A DNA stretch of 64,000 nucleotides from Blastocatellia bacterium (GTDB lineage Bacteria; Acidobacteriota; Blastocatellia; HR10), in the NCBI GenBank assembly GCA_025055075.1, contig JANWYV010000006.1, positions 95,970 through 159,969 on the forward strand, read 5' to 3'. The notes beneath the pieces were generated by a model. That model did no database searches. It had not been told where the DNA came from and saw nothing but the letters and a program-made list of their open reading frames with translations. Made by a program: the position numbers and the translations under genes. Of this stretch, positions 8,307 to 16,905 are shown piece after piece. Positions within the stretch are counted from its first letter, which is position 1. Every line of letters starts with the position of its first letter.

Positions 8307-9092
8307 ATGGGTGAGACGGTACTTCGTCAAGATGGACGTCACCCGGACATGCTGCGTCCTATTCGGATTCTCCCCAACTTCCTCAAGTTCCCCGAAGGTT
8401 CGGTCTTGATCGAGTGTGGCGATACGAAGGTCATCTGTGCGGCGACTGTGGAGGAGCGCGTCCCCGCGTTCCTGCGCGGCACGGGGAGGGGATGGATCAC
8501 GGCCGAATACGCCATGTTGCCGCGAGCGACCGAGACGCGCACGCCGCGCGAGACGGGACGTACGCCGCCATCCGGGCGCACGCAGGAGATTCAGCGATTG
8601 ATCGGGCGCAGTCTCCGTGCTGTTGTGGATTTGGATAGACTCGGCGAACGGACGATCCTTCTCGACTGCGATGTCGTTCAGGCCGATGGGGGAACGCGAA
8701 CGGCTTCGATCACGGGCGCGTTCGTCGCATTGGTCTTCGCCCTGCAGCGATTGTACGCAACAGGAGCGATCGCCGAATGGCCCGTGCGCGACTATGTGGC
8801 CGCCGTCAGCGTGGGGATTGTGGACGGCACGCCTATGCTTGATCTGCGGTATGAGGAAGATAGCCGGGCGGCTGTGGACATGAACGTCGTGGGCACAGGC
8901 GATGGGCGATTCGTGGAGATCCAAGGGACGGCCGAGAGCGAACCGTTCACTGAAGAGCAACTTCACCAACTGCTCGCGCTCGCGCGTCGAGGCATCGCTC
9001 AGGTGATCGAGATTCAACGGTCCGTCCTCGGGCCTTGGCCGGCGGCCGCAGAACTCTCTCAAGAGGACACCTCGTCCATTCGTGAGTTATGA
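8307..9092 (+). CDS. rph: Ribonuclease PH
   Basis: 261 residues, slightly longer than the usual 240 because of a short N-terminal lead and a C-terminal tail. The fold signature is continuous: [30 protein letters not shown], then the phosphate-binding [20 protein letters not shown] with its Arg residues, [23 protein letters not shown], and [20 protein letters not shown]. The enzyme trims tRNA and other RNA 3' ends phosphorolytically, releasing nucleoside diphosphates. It is the second gene of a run of plus-strand genes after the tmRNA and overlaps the next gene by ATGA, which argues for translational coupling. Confidence 0.96.
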   Translation: MGETVLRQDGRHPDMLRPIRILPNFLKFPEGSVLIECGDTKVICAATVEERVPAFLRGTGRGWITAEYAMLPRATETRTPRETGRTPPSGRTQEIQRLIGRSLRAVVDLDRLGERTILLDCDVVQADGGTRTASITGAFVALVFALQRLYATGAIAEWPVRDYVAAVSVGIVDGTPMLDLRYEEDSRAAVDMNVVGTGDGRFVEIQGTAESEPFTEEQLHQLLALARRGIAQVIEIQRSVLGPWPAAAELSQEDTSSIREL

Positions 9093-9595
9093 AGCGAGCG
9101 ATCCTGATCCTCTTTCCTCTGTTCATCGCTCTTCAGACGGCCGAGGAGCGGCCCTTTCAGGATCCGGAGGGCCGATACCAGCTCGTGCTGCGCGATCGGT
9201 GGGAGCCGGTGACGTACCAAGACGGCGCTGGGAATACAGTGACCGATATCGTCTACGGAAGCAGCGAGGAAGGGTTGCTGCGCGTGCGCCAATTCAAGGT
9301 CGAGCCGGGGACCTCGCCGCGCGCTTTTGCCGAGCGAGAGGAGGAGGTCTCGCTGCGCTTCCGTCCCGGGTATTTGCGTGGAACGATGGAATCGTTCGGC
9401 GGGGTGTATCCCGAGAGCGTCGTCTTCAATTTCGAGTTCACGCGACGCGGACAGAAGAAGGTCGCGCGGTACTATTACTTCAAGACGGATGAGACGACCA
9501 TCTACGTCCTGCAGTTCGAAGGGCGTCCGGAAGTCATGCGATCCACGCGAAATCGTCTGGATCTGATCGCCCGGAGTTTCCGAGTTCGCTCGTGA
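9089..9595 (+). CDS. Small secreted protein of unknown function (PsbP/DUF1795-like shape)
   Basis: 168 residues with a signal peptide ([20 protein letters not shown]). The mature part begins [20 protein letters not shown] and alternates strands with a C-terminal helix ([13 protein letters not shown]), the layout seen in PsbP-like/DUF1795 proteins that carry the pattern of a folded periplasmic domain ending in 'arSFr'. It has no Cys and no lipobox. It overlaps rph by ATGA and prmC by GTGA, so its place in the operon is fixed, but its role is unknown. Confidence 0.75.
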   Translation: MKRAILILFPLFIALQTAEERPFQDPEGRYQLVLRDRWEPVTYQDGAGNTVTDIVYGSSEEGLLRVRQFKVEPGTSPRAFAEREEEVSLRFRPGYLRGTMESFGGVYPESVVFNFEFTRRGQKKVARYYYFKTDETTIYVLQFEGRPEVMRSTRNRLDLIARSFRVRS

Positions 9596-10464
9596 GATCG
9601 GTGGGGACGATTCGTCAGGCCCTGGAGTGGGCGCGACGGCGTCTGGAGGAGGCAAACGTCGAGGACCCACGACGCACGGCGGGGACGTTGCTCGCGCACG
9701 CCTTGCAAAGGGATTACCTTTACGTGCTCACCCGACCGGAGGAGCCGCTTTCGGAATCCGTGTGGGAAGAGTTCACGCGCCTGATCGAACGGCGGGCACA
9801 AGGAGAGCCGCTTCAGTACATCACCGGGCATCAGGAGTTCTTCGGGCTCGATTTCCTCGTCACGCCGGACGTCCTGATCCCGCGTCCGGAGACGGAATTG
9901 ATCGTGGAAGCTGTCTTGGAGCGGGCGTCGGATTCGGCCCGACTTCTCATCATTGACGTGGGGACGGGATCAGGCTGTCTGGCCGTGACACTCGCTGTGC
10001 ACTTGCCGCACGCGCGGATTCTGGCGCTCGATATCTCGGAAGCCGCGCTGGCCGTCGCGCGTCGCAACGCCGAGCGGCATAGCGTCCACGCGCGCATCGA
10101 ATTCCTCGTGAGCGATCTCTTCTCAGCCCTGGACGCGAGCGCGCAACCGCCCAAAGCCGATTTCATCGTCGCGAATCCCCCTTACATTTCCGAAGCCGAA
10201 TGGCCAAGCCTTCCGCGCGAAGTTCGAGACTATGAACCTCGCCTGGCCTTGATCGCCGGGGCGGAAGCCGCGCGCCTTCAACGGCGGCTCTTCGCCGAAG
10301 GACAGAGGTTCCTGAAGCCGGGAGGGTATCTCGTCTGCGAGATGGGATACGGGCAATATCCATCGCTCCGCGAAGCGCTGGAGCCAACCGCGTGGGAACT
10401 GGTCGAAGTCAAGCGCGATCTCCAAGGGATCGAGCGAACGCTCGTATTGCGGCGCCGGGCATAA
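9592..10464 (+). CDS. prmC: Peptide chain release factor N5-glutamine methyltransferase
   Basis: 290 residues, starting at GTG 9592 in a GTGA overlap with the preceding gene. The N-terminal helical domain (about 1-80) contains the release-factor-recognition part, followed by the class I SAM-dependent domain: FLVTPDVLIPRPETE, the SAM-binding IIDVGTGSGCLAVTLA and the active-site NPPYIS that positions the glutamine side chain. The protein methylates the Gln of the GGQ motif in RF1 and RF2 and so increases translation termination efficiency. Confidence 0.96.
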   Translation: MRSVGTIRQALEWARRRLEEANVEDPRRTAGTLLAHALQRDYLYVLTRPEEPLSESVWEEFTRLIERRAQGEPLQYITGHQEFFGLDFLVTPDVLIPRPETELIVEAVLERASDSARLLIIDVGTGSGCLAVTLAVHLPHARILALDISEAALAVARRNAERHSVHARIEFLVSDLFSALDASAQPPKADFIVANPPYISEAEWPSLPREVRDYEPRLALIAGAEAARLQRRLFAEGQRFLKPGGYLVCEMGYGQYPSLREALEPTAWELVEVKRDLQGIERTLVLRRRA

Positions 10465-10586
10465 GCCGGAGGCAACTTCTCACCTTTCCTCCGAGATCAA
10501 GGTGTGGGAAAATCTTCACTCTGAAGAGGGCGCGAGAGGAAGTGGCGCTCATTGGTGAGAAGAGTACGATGGGTGGAGAGGCGAAG

Positions 10587-10943
10587 ATGAACGACTACGA
10601 ACGCGAGTGCGTCTTCTGTCACATCGTGAACGGAGATCATCCGGCTGACATCCTCTACCAGGACGATCGCGTGATTGCATTCAAGGACATCAATCCCCAA
10701 GCACCATGGCACATCCTGATCATCCCTCGCGAGCACATGGATTCATTGAATGATGCGGCTCCTCAAGACGAAGCCGTGCTCGGACACATGCTGCGGATCG
10801 CGTCGAAAGTGGCGAATCAAATTGGGATCGCCGAAGAGGGGTATCGGGTCGTCATCAATACGGGGCCGCGGGCTGGGCAGAGCATCTTTCATCTCCACCT
10901 CCATCTGCTCGGTGGGCGCCCATTGCGTTGGCCTCCGGGATGA
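10587..10943 (+). CDS. HIT-family nucleotide-binding protein
   Basis: 118 residues from ATG 10587, chosen because GGAGAGG lies 6 bases upstream. The HIT core is complete: CVFCHIVNGDHPADILYQDD at the N-terminus with a CxxC-like pair that may bind zinc, FKDINPQAPWHILIIPREH in the middle and the catalytic histidine triad FHLHLHLLGG near the end. Members of the HinT branch hydrolyse nucleoside phosphoramidates such as adenylated lysine. The gene lies between prmC and dapF; the 4-base gap to dapF suggests co-transcription. Confidence 0.93.
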   Translation: MNDYERECVFCHIVNGDHPADILYQDDRVIAFKDINPQAPWHILIIPREHMDSLNDAAPQDEAVLGHMLRIASKVANQIGIAEEGYRVVINTGPRAGQSIFHLHLHLLGGRPLRWPPG

Positions 10944-10946
10944 CCA

Positions 10947-11807
10947 ATGCGGCGCGTGCCGTTTTGCAAGCTTCAGGCTTTGGGCAACGATTTCATCGTT
11001 GTCGCCCGCGAGCACCTCTCCGCGGAAGAGATCGCTCGATGGGCAGCGCGATGGTGTCATCGTCATTTCGGCATTGGCGCTGATGGCGTGATCCTCGTCG
11101 CCCCATTGGCCTCGGACTCTGAGGCGGACTTCGAGATGCGCTTGTGGAACGCCGATGGGACGGAGGCAGAGCTCTCTGGCAACGGTCTTCGCTGCCTAGC
11201 GGCATATCTTGCATTCACGGGACGGTGGCGAGAGCCCGTCGTTCGCCTTCGAACGAAGGCGGGAGTGAGACACCTGGAACAGATTCGCCACGAAGGGACG
11301 CACTTTGAATTCCTCACTGACATGGGGATCCCCGCACTCTCCAGCACGGCGATCCCGATGGCCCTCGATCCCCCACGACCACGCATCATCGGGTTCCCCG
11401 TTCGCGTCCACGAGCATGCGATCCCGATCACCGCGTGTTCCTTGGGGAATCCTCATTGCGTTGTGTTCGTGGAGGACTTCACGGCGTTGGACATTCGGCA
11501 CATAGGGGCAGCCCTCGAGCGACATCCGCTCTTTCCCGAACGGACCAACGTGGAATTCGTGCGCGTTCGGGATCGTCAAAACCTCGAATTGCGGATGTGG
11601 GAGCGCGGCGTGGGAGAGACGCTCTCCTCAGGGACAGGAGCATCGGCGGCGCTCGTCGCCGCTGTGCTCAATGGATTAGCGGAGAGAGAAGCATGGGTGC
11701 ACACACCGGCCGGTGCCCTGCGCGTCCGATGGCGGTCGGATGATCATATCACTGTCGAGGGATCGGCGGAGGTCCTCTTTTTCGGAGAATGGGTGGGGCA
11801 GATATGA
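10947..11807 (+). CDS. dapF: Diaminopimelate epimerase-like protein with Ser in place of the second catalytic Cys
   Basis: 286 residues, full length for DapF. The N-terminal half has LQALGNDFIVV and the first catalytic cysteine Cys83 in SGNGLRC. The second half has SLGNPHCVVF and ERGVGETL, but the canonical ACGTGAC reads SSGTGAS: Ser228 occupies the position of the second catalytic Cys, and the following Cys is Ser as well. DapF uses a Cys/Cys pair to invert LL- to meso-diaminopimelate for lysine and peptidoglycan. Because the rest of the family pattern is intact, DapF remains the best call, but another epimerase specificity is possible. It overlaps the next gene by ATGA. Confidence 0.85.
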   Translation: MRRVPFCKLQALGNDFIVVAREHLSAEEIARWAARWCHRHFGIGADGVILVAPLASDSEADFEMRLWNADGTEAELSGNGLRCLAAYLAFTGRWREPVVRLRTKAGVRHLEQIRHEGTHFEFLTDMGIPALSSTAIPMALDPPRPRIIGFPVRVHEHAIPITACSLGNPHCVVFVEDFTALDIRHIGAALERHPLFPERTNVEFVRVRDRQNLELRMWERGVGETLSSGTGASAALVAAVLNGLAEREAWVHTPAGALRVRWRSDDHITVEGSAEVLFFGEWVGQI

Positions 11808-12052
11808 GCGGCAAAGACGTACGCTTCGTCCTGTTGGCTCGATTCACAGCGGTTGCCGAGGCGGAAATGGTGCGGGAGTTGCTCGCCCGAGAGGGGATTT
11901 CTGCTCTCTTGACCGGGACGAGCGATCCGTTAGGCGTCGTGAGTGGCGCTCAACCGATTCGACTCCTCGTGGCGGAGTCTGATCTGGAGCGCGCCCGATC
12001 GCTATATCAGGCATTCTTCCAAAAGCCATTCTTCGAGGCTCAAGAGAGTTGA
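11804..12052 (+). CDS. DUF2007-type small protein
   Basis: 82 residues from ATG 11804, which overlaps the dapF stop (ATGA) and has GGGTGGGGCAG upstream. The sequence fits the DUF2007 (putative signal-transducing) fold: an N-terminal strand FVLLARFTAVAEAEMVRELL, a middle AREGISALL and a C-terminal LLVAESDLERARSLYQAFF, an alpha/beta ferredoxin-like unit related to ACT and P-II-like domains. Role unknown. The next gene, comF, begins at a TTG overlapping the stop codon. Confidence 0.8.
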   Translation: MSGKDVRFVLLARFTAVAEAEMVRELLAREGISALLTGTSDPLGVVSGAQPIRLLVAESDLERARSLYQAFFQKPFFEAQES

Positions 12053-12804
12053 AGTCGAATCGAGGAAGACGGGCCACCGTGGGGCAATCCTTCGCGGACG
12101 TCTTGCTCAGTGTGATCTTCCCTTCTCGCTGCATGCTCTGTGGAGAACCCGTGGAGTCGCTCGCCGATGGGCTCACCTGTGCGGCGTGTTGGGCGACGCT
12201 CGATTGGCTTCCCGCCGCGCGATGCGCTCGCTGCCATGCGCCGGTGAAGGCCCCCGTGGAGGAATGTCCGGCATGTCCGGCGATGGCATTGGATCGCCTT
12301 CGATTCCTCGGGCCTTACACGGGTGCTCTTCGAGCCCATCTCCTCTTCTTGAAGAGGAAGCCATATGTGTGTCGGCGCTTGCGCGAAGAGATTGGTAAAC
12401 GGGTCGCGACGGAGCCGATTTTTCGCGAGGTGGAGCTGGTGCTTCCGGTTCCGCTTCATCCCCGGCGACAGCGCGAACGAGGGTACAATCAAGCGGAGCT
12501 TTTGGCCGAAGAGGTAGCGCGCGCGCTCATCTGTCCGCTGCGGCGTGATGTCTTGCGGCGCGTGATCTACACGGAACCACATCGGGCGGGGATGGATGCG
12601 CTCGCTCGCGCGCGCCGCGTCGCCCAATGCTTCGTCATCACTTCCCCGAAAGCGGTGTGGGGAAAGACTGTGCTCTTGGTGGACGACGTTTATACGACCG
12701 GAGCGACTTTGAACGAGTGCGCTCGAACGGTGCGAGCAGCTGGCGCGCGCGCCGTCTACGGATTCGTCGTCGCGCGCGCCATCGGCGAGACTTCCGGTTC
12801 CTGA
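12049..12804 (+). CDS. comF: ComF-family phosphoribosyltransferase-like protein
   Basis: 251 residues, beginning at TTG 12049 in a TTGA overlap with the upstream stop. The N-terminal zinc-finger-like part has cysteine pairs (CMLCGEP, CAACWATL, CARCHAP, CPACPAM). The C-terminal phosphoribosyltransferase domain has the PRPP-binding motif VLLVDDVYTTGATL and the conserved LVPVPLHPRRQRERGYNQAELLA segment. ComF relatives take part in uptake of transforming DNA in competent bacteria, but many species carry this gene without known competence. No other competence genes lie in the window. Confidence 0.92.
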   Translation: MKSNRGRRATVGQSFADVLLSVIFPSRCMLCGEPVESLADGLTCAACWATLDWLPAARCARCHAPVKAPVEECPACPAMALDRLRFLGPYTGALRAHLLFLKRKPYVCRRLREEIGKRVATEPIFREVELVLPVPLHPRRQRERGYNQAELLAEEVARALICPLRRDVLRRVIYTEPHRAGMDALARARRVAQCFVITSPKAVWGKTVLLVDDVYTTGATLNECARTVRAAGARAVYGFVVARAIGETSGS

Positions 12805-12817
12805 AAAAGTGGTGCGC

Positions 12818-13903
12818 TCAACGCCCCTGGCCGGAAGCCGGCGGTGTTGGAAGCGCGATCGGACGCAAACCACCGAAGTTCGTCGGATTCTCCAACATCC
12901 GCTGCGCGAGCACGTTCTCGATGCGGGATTCCGCGAGGGCCAATCGGGTCACGGCCGTCTGTAGGACTTGCTCCCGTTGACCGCGCAGCTCTTCGGCGAT
13001 CTGGGCGCGCACCTCATCGAGCGTCAGTTCGCGATCGCGCTGGAGGCGACGGACGAGTTTCAGGATGAGCCACGAATTGCCGATGCGGATCGGTTCCGTG
13101 ATGTCACCTTCGCGCATGGTGAGCAGGCGCGCGCGCAAGGCTTCGGGGAACTGCTCGGTCGTCTCGGGGAAGAACCCCCAATCTCCTCCTCGAGCCGCTG
13201 TCAGCGGGTCTTCGGACCGGCGCGCGGCAACGGTCGCGAAATCCGCCCCGCGACGCAACTGCTCGTAAATCTCCCGGATCTTTCGCTGGGCGGCATCAGC
13301 CCCGACAGCATCATCCGGGACGTTATCTCTCTCCGGCGTCACCAGAATGCGCGCGAGCGCGAATCCCCGCCGCTCCACGAATTGGGCTTTATTGGCCTTG
13401 TAAAATTCCTCGATCTCGCGGTCGGTGACCGTGATGCGCGGCGTCACCTCTCGATCGAAGAGCTTCCGGATCGCCAATTGGCGACGGATCTCGCGCCGGA
13501 ACTGCTCTTCCGTCTGGCCCAGTTCGCGGAGCGTCCGCTGAAAACCTTCTTCGCTCAATCCCCGCTCGCGCTTGAACTGTTGAATGCCTTGGACGATCTC
13601 CTCGTCGGTGGGGAGCAAGCCCAGGCGCTCGGCCTTTTGATAGAGGGCCTGCTGAGTGATGAGCCCCTCGAGGACTTGGAGACGAGCAGCCGCCAGCTCG
13701 GCGGGGGTCGGCGGAGCTTGTCCTTGTTGAGCACCAGCGCGAAGCTGTTGTTCGACGAGCCGATCCACCTCCGAGATGGTGATCTCCACGCCGTTGACGC
13801 GTGCGGCCACATCCTCGGCCGTCGCGCGGCTTTGCGGACGATCTTTACAGGCGCTGAATAAGAGGCTGAGGCCAAGCACACCGAGAAAAGCGATTCTCCT
13901 CAT
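12818..13903 (-). CDS. SurA/PrsA-like peptidyl-prolyl cis-trans isomerase lipoprotein
   Basis: 361 residues. The signal peptide ends in the lipobox LFSAC (Cys19), so the mature protein is probably lipid-anchored. A SurA-type N-terminal chaperone region (about 30-170: AARVNGVEITISEVDRLVEQQL, then helices) precedes one parvulin domain (about 178-300; ALARILVTPE, GADFATVAARRSEDPLTAARGGDWGFF, GDITEPIRIGNSWLILKLV). Only one parvulin domain is visible, as in PrsA. It should help fold exported or outer-membrane proteins. Start ATG 13903 follows AGGAGGGATC. It converges with comF and is divergent from rpmB. Confidence 0.88.
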   Translation of the reverse strand: MRRIAFLGVLGLSLLFSACKDRPQSRATAEDVAARVNGVEITISEVDRLVEQQLRAGAQQGQAPPTPAELAAARLQVLEGLITQQALYQKAERLGLLPTDEEIVQGIQQFKRERGLSEEGFQRTLRELGQTEEQFRREIRRQLAIRKLFDREVTPRITVTDREIEEFYKANKAQFVERRGFALARILVTPERDNVPDDAVGADAAQRKIREIYEQLRRGADFATVAARRSEDPLTAARGGDWGFFPETTEQFPEALRARLLTMREGDITEPIRIGNSWLILKLVRRLQRDRELTLDEVRAQIAEELRGQREQVLQTAVTRLALAESRIENVLAQRMLENPTNFGGLRPIALPTPPASGQGR

Positions 13904-13915
13904 GATCCCTCCTGC

Positions 13916-13944
13916 TTGACGAGATGAGCGATCTCTGCTACTTT
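13916..13944 (+). promoter_or_regulatory. Sigma70-type promoter of rpmB
   Basis: TTGACG (13916-13921) and TACTTT (13939-13944) are 17 bases apart. Initiation near 13951 would give a leader of about 40 bases before the rpmB start. Confidence 0.6.
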
Positions 13945-13992
13945 CAGGGATTGATTCATATCGAGGGCATCACGTGGGAGAGAGAGCGAACG

Positions 13993-14184
13993 ATGGCACA
14001 ACGGTGTGTCATTTGCGGGAAAGGACCACAGTTCGGGCATCGCGTCAGCCACGCGGGCAATCGCACTAAGCATAAGTTCGAGCCGAATCTGCATCGCGTG
14101 CGCGCGCGCATCAATGGCGCTGTCCGACGCATTCGCGTCTGCACGCGGTGTTTGAAGGCGGGGAAGGTCGTCAAAGCGGCCTGA
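13993..14184 (+). CDS. rpmB: 50S ribosomal protein L28
   Basis: 63 residues from ATG 13993 with GGGAGAGAGAG upstream. The sequence has CVICGKGPQFGHRVSHAGNRTKH, the standard start of bL28, and two more Cys late in the chain (CTRCLKAGKV). The two CxxC pairs mark the zinc-binding (C+) form of L28; organisms that keep this form sometimes encode a Cys-free paralogue used in zinc starvation, not seen in this window. It is a single-gene unit between divergent surA-like and convergent ridA. Confidence 0.95.
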   Translation: MAQRCVICGKGPQFGHRVSHAGNRTKHKFEPNLHRVRARINGAVRRIRVCTRCLKAGKVVKAA

Positions 14185-14197
14185 TCCCGCCTCTCTT

Positions 14198-14575
14198 TCA
14201 GAGCGTCGCGATGGCGTCCATCTCGATCCGGGCATCTCGAGGCAAGCGCGAGACCTCGACGGTCGCTCGCGCCGGTTTCTCCCCTGGGAAATACCGGGCA
14301 TAGACCTCGTTCATCTTCGAGAAGTCATTGAGATCCGCCAAGTAGACGGTCGTCTTGACCACTTTCTCCAAGGACGAACCGGCGGCTTCCAAAATGGCCC
14401 GGAGGTTCTGGAGCACGCGCTCGGTTTGCTCTTCGATCCCTCCGGGGATGAGCTCGCCCGTCTCCGGATCGAGAGCGATCTGCCCGGAGACGAAGATCCA
14501 TTCGCCGACTTGAACGGCCTGAACATAGGGACCAATCGCGCGTGGAGCTTGGTCGGTCGTGATCGTTCGTCGCAT
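14198..14575 (-). CDS. ridA: RidA-family enamine/imine deaminase
   Basis: 125 residues, the standard length. Conserved positions are visible: [47 protein letters not shown] and the C-terminal [23 protein letters not shown] with the substrate-binding Arg and the Glu of the active-site loop. RidA hydrolyses reactive 2-aminoacrylate-type enamines formed by PLP enzymes and protects them. The gene begins 3 bases after rel, with GGAGGAGC just upstream, and is probably cotranscribed with it. Confidence 0.93.
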   Translation of the reverse strand: MRRTITTDQAPRAIGPYVQAVQVGEWIFVSGQIALDPETGELIPGGIEEQTERVLQNLRAILEAAGSSLEKVVKTTVYLADLNDFSKMNEVYARYFPGEKPARATVEVSRLPRDARIEMDAIATL

Positions 14576-14578
14576 CGT

Positions 14579-16750
14579 TCACCGCTCCTCCCGTTCGACG
14601 TCAATTACTCCTTCGACGGCTCGGATGGCGCTTGTGACGCGTTCGAGATGCTTCAGGTCGAAGATCTCGACGGTGATTCGAATCTCGCCACGCCCATCCG
14701 AGGTCGTTCGGGCGCGAGCGTCGCGAATGTTCGTCTTGATGTTAGCGATGGCCGAGGTGATCTCGGCCAGGATGCCCTGCCGATCTTCGACGACCACGTA
14801 CAAGGGGACAGCATAAGGTTCGTTCTCTCCTCCTCGCGTCCACTCCACTTCGACGATGCGCTCGCGATTGACGAGGAGAGCCGGGACGTTGTTGCAGCGT
14901 CGGGCGTGAACGGCGACGCCGCGTCCTCGGGTAATGTAGCCGATGATTTCCTCCCCGCGGATGGGATTGCAGCAACGCGCTCGATAGACCATGAGGTCCT
15001 CGACCCCACGGACGCGAATGGGCGCCTCTCGCAAGCCGAGGGCTTTCTTGACCCGCTCGGTGACTTCCACCAGCTTCGACTTCGGCTTCTCCTCCAATTG
15101 GGCGAGCACTTCAGCCGGGACGAAGCGAGTGAGGATGCTGCGCGCAGAGATCTTCCCGTAGCCGATGGCAGCCAGTAAGTCCTCCACCTTCTGGTACCCA
15201 TAGTCGGGAGCGATCCTCTCCAACTCCCCGTCGCCCAGCAGATTCTTGAGCTTGAGATGAAGCTTCTCAGCTTCTCGTTCCAGCAGTCGCCGGCCGAGTT
15301 CCATCGCCTGGAGATGCTCCTGCTCGCGGAGCCATCGCCGAATCTTCGTGCGCGCGCGATTGGTTTTAACGAAGCGCAACCAATCGCGGCTCGGGTGTTG
15401 ATTCGGCGAGGTGAGGATCTCCACGATGTCGCCCGTCTTGATCTGATACCGGAGTGGAACGAGCCGGCCGTTCACCTTCGCACCCGCGCAGTGATGACCG
15501 ACCTCCGTGTGGATGGCATACGCGAAATCAATGGGCGTCGCTCCTTGCGGCAGCTCGATGACTTTCCCCTTGGGGGTGAAAGCGAAGACCTCTTTGGGAG
15601 AGAGGTCGAGCTTCAGGTCTTCGAGGAATTCGCGAGCATCGCGGGATTCTTGTTGCTCATCGAGCAGGCGGCGGAGCCACGCGATCATCTTATCCTCGGC
15701 CTGCGCGCCGAGTTTCCCTTCCTTGTACTTCCAGTGGGCGGCAATGCCCTCCTCGGCCACCCGATGCATCTCCTCGGTGCGAATCTGCACTTCGAACGAT
15801 TGGCCGTTCTCACCGACGACCGACGTATGGAGCGATTGATACATGTTCTCGCGGGGCGTGGCGATCCAATCTCGGAAGCGCCCGGGGATGGGATTCCAAT
15901 TCTGATGGATGATGCCCAACGCAGCATAACAATCGCGCACACTGGAGACAATCACCCGCACAGCCATCAGGTCGTAGATCTGATCGAGGGAGACCTTCTT
16001 GCGGCGCATCTTTTGGAAGATGCTGTAGAGGCGTTTGACGCGCCCTTCGATGGCGATCACCGAGATCCCTTCCGCTTCGAGCCTTGTCCACATCCGCGCC
16101 TTCACCTCTTCCAGGTACGCTTCCAATTGCGGACGCTTGCGATCGATCGACTCCTTGAGTCGGCGGTAATCCTCTGGGTAGAGATACTTGAAGGCGAGGT
16201 CCTCCAATTCTCCGCGCAGACGGCCCATGCCCAACCGGTGGGCGATAGGGGCGAAGACGTCGAGCGTCTCTTGCGCGATGCGGATCTGTTTCTCACGAGG
16301 GAGGGGATCGAGGGTCCGCATGTTGTGCAACCGATCGGCCAGTTTCACTAAGATCACCCGGACGTCGTCCACCATCGCCAGGACCATCTTCCGCAAGCTC
16401 TCGGCTTGTGCTTCCTCCCGCGAGGCGAAGGCGATCTGACCGATTTTCGTCACCCCATTGACGATATGAGCGATCTCTGGGCCAAAGTACATCTCCAGTT
16501 CTTCACGCGTGACGCCGCAATCTTCGATCACATCATGTAAGAGCCCCGCACTGACGGTGACGACGTCAAGACGCTGATCGGCCAAAATATTGGCGACCTC
16601 GAGCGGATGGACGAGGTACGGCTCTCCGCTGAGACGGACCTGTCCACGGTGTTCGCGCGCCGAGAAGATATACGCGCGCCGCAGGAGTTCCAGATCGGCC
16701 TCCGGATGATATCGCTCGACCTTCTCCAAAATGTCCTCGAACCGGATCAC
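14579..16750 (-). CDS. rel: Bifunctional (p)ppGpp synthetase/hydrolase, RelA/SpoT family
   Basis: 723 residues from GTG 16750, supported by GAGAGGAGGT upstream. Domain order is typical of Rel: HD hydrolase (about 30-190; HPLEVANIL, LLHDVIEDCG, KLADRLHNMRTL), synthetase (about 235-350; LYSIFQKMRRKKVSLDQIYDLMAVRVIV, YQSLHTSVVG), TGS domain (about 395-460; VFAFTPKGKVIELPQGATPIDFAYAIHTEVG), zinc-finger/helical region with ARCCNPIRGEEIIGYITRGRGVAVHARRC, and a C-terminal ACT domain. Both active sites look intact. It sets the level of the alarmone in starvation. A possible -10 box (TAGAAT) lies upstream, but the -35 is weak. Confidence 0.96.
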   Translation of the reverse strand: MIRFEDILEKVERYHPEADLELLRRAYIFSAREHRGQVRLSGEPYLVHPLEVANILADQRLDVVTVSAGLLHDVIEDCGVTREELEMYFGPEIAHIVNGVTKIGQIAFASREEAQAESLRKMVLAMVDDVRVILVKLADRLHNMRTLDPLPREKQIRIAQETLDVFAPIAHRLGMGRLRGELEDLAFKYLYPEDYRRLKESIDRKRPQLEAYLEEVKARMWTRLEAEGISVIAIEGRVKRLYSIFQKMRRKKVSLDQIYDLMAVRVIVSSVRDCYAALGIIHQNWNPIPGRFRDWIATPRENMYQSLHTSVVGENGQSFEVQIRTEEMHRVAEEGIAAHWKYKEGKLGAQAEDKMIAWLRRLLDEQQESRDAREFLEDLKLDLSPKEVFAFTPKGKVIELPQGATPIDFAYAIHTEVGHHCAGAKVNGRLVPLRYQIKTGDIVEILTSPNQHPSRDWLRFVKTNRARTKIRRWLREQEHLQAMELGRRLLEREAEKLHLKLKNLLGDGELERIAPDYGYQKVEDLLAAIGYGKISARSILTRFVPAEVLAQLEEKPKSKLVEVTERVKKALGLREAPIRVRGVEDLMVYRARCCNPIRGEEIIGYITRGRGVAVHARRCNNVPALLVNRERIVEVEWTRGGENEPYAVPLYVVVEDRQGILAEITSAIANIKTNIRDARARTTSDGRGEIRITVEIFDLKHLERVTSAIRAVEGVIDVEREER

Positions 16751-16840
16751 CGAGCCGTACCTCCTCTCTCCCCGGAGGACAATTCTATCGGATGATGCGG
16801 ACCTTCGACTAGCGAGGGGAGCGCCGCTCGATTTCGGAAA

Positions 16841-16881
16841 TAAAAAAGGTGGAGGAACTCATGCGACGCGAATCCTCCACC
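16841..16881 (-). terminator. Rho-independent terminator of the tonB operon
   Basis: Inverted repeat GGTGGAGGA (16848-16856) and TCCTCCACC (16873-16881) with a 16-base loop. Read on the minus strand the 9-bp stem is followed by TTTTTTA, a proper U-tract. It lies 25 bases after the stop of the TPR gene. Confidence 0.85.
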
Positions 16882-16905
16882 CAGACGCGATCAATCGGCC
16901 GGTGT

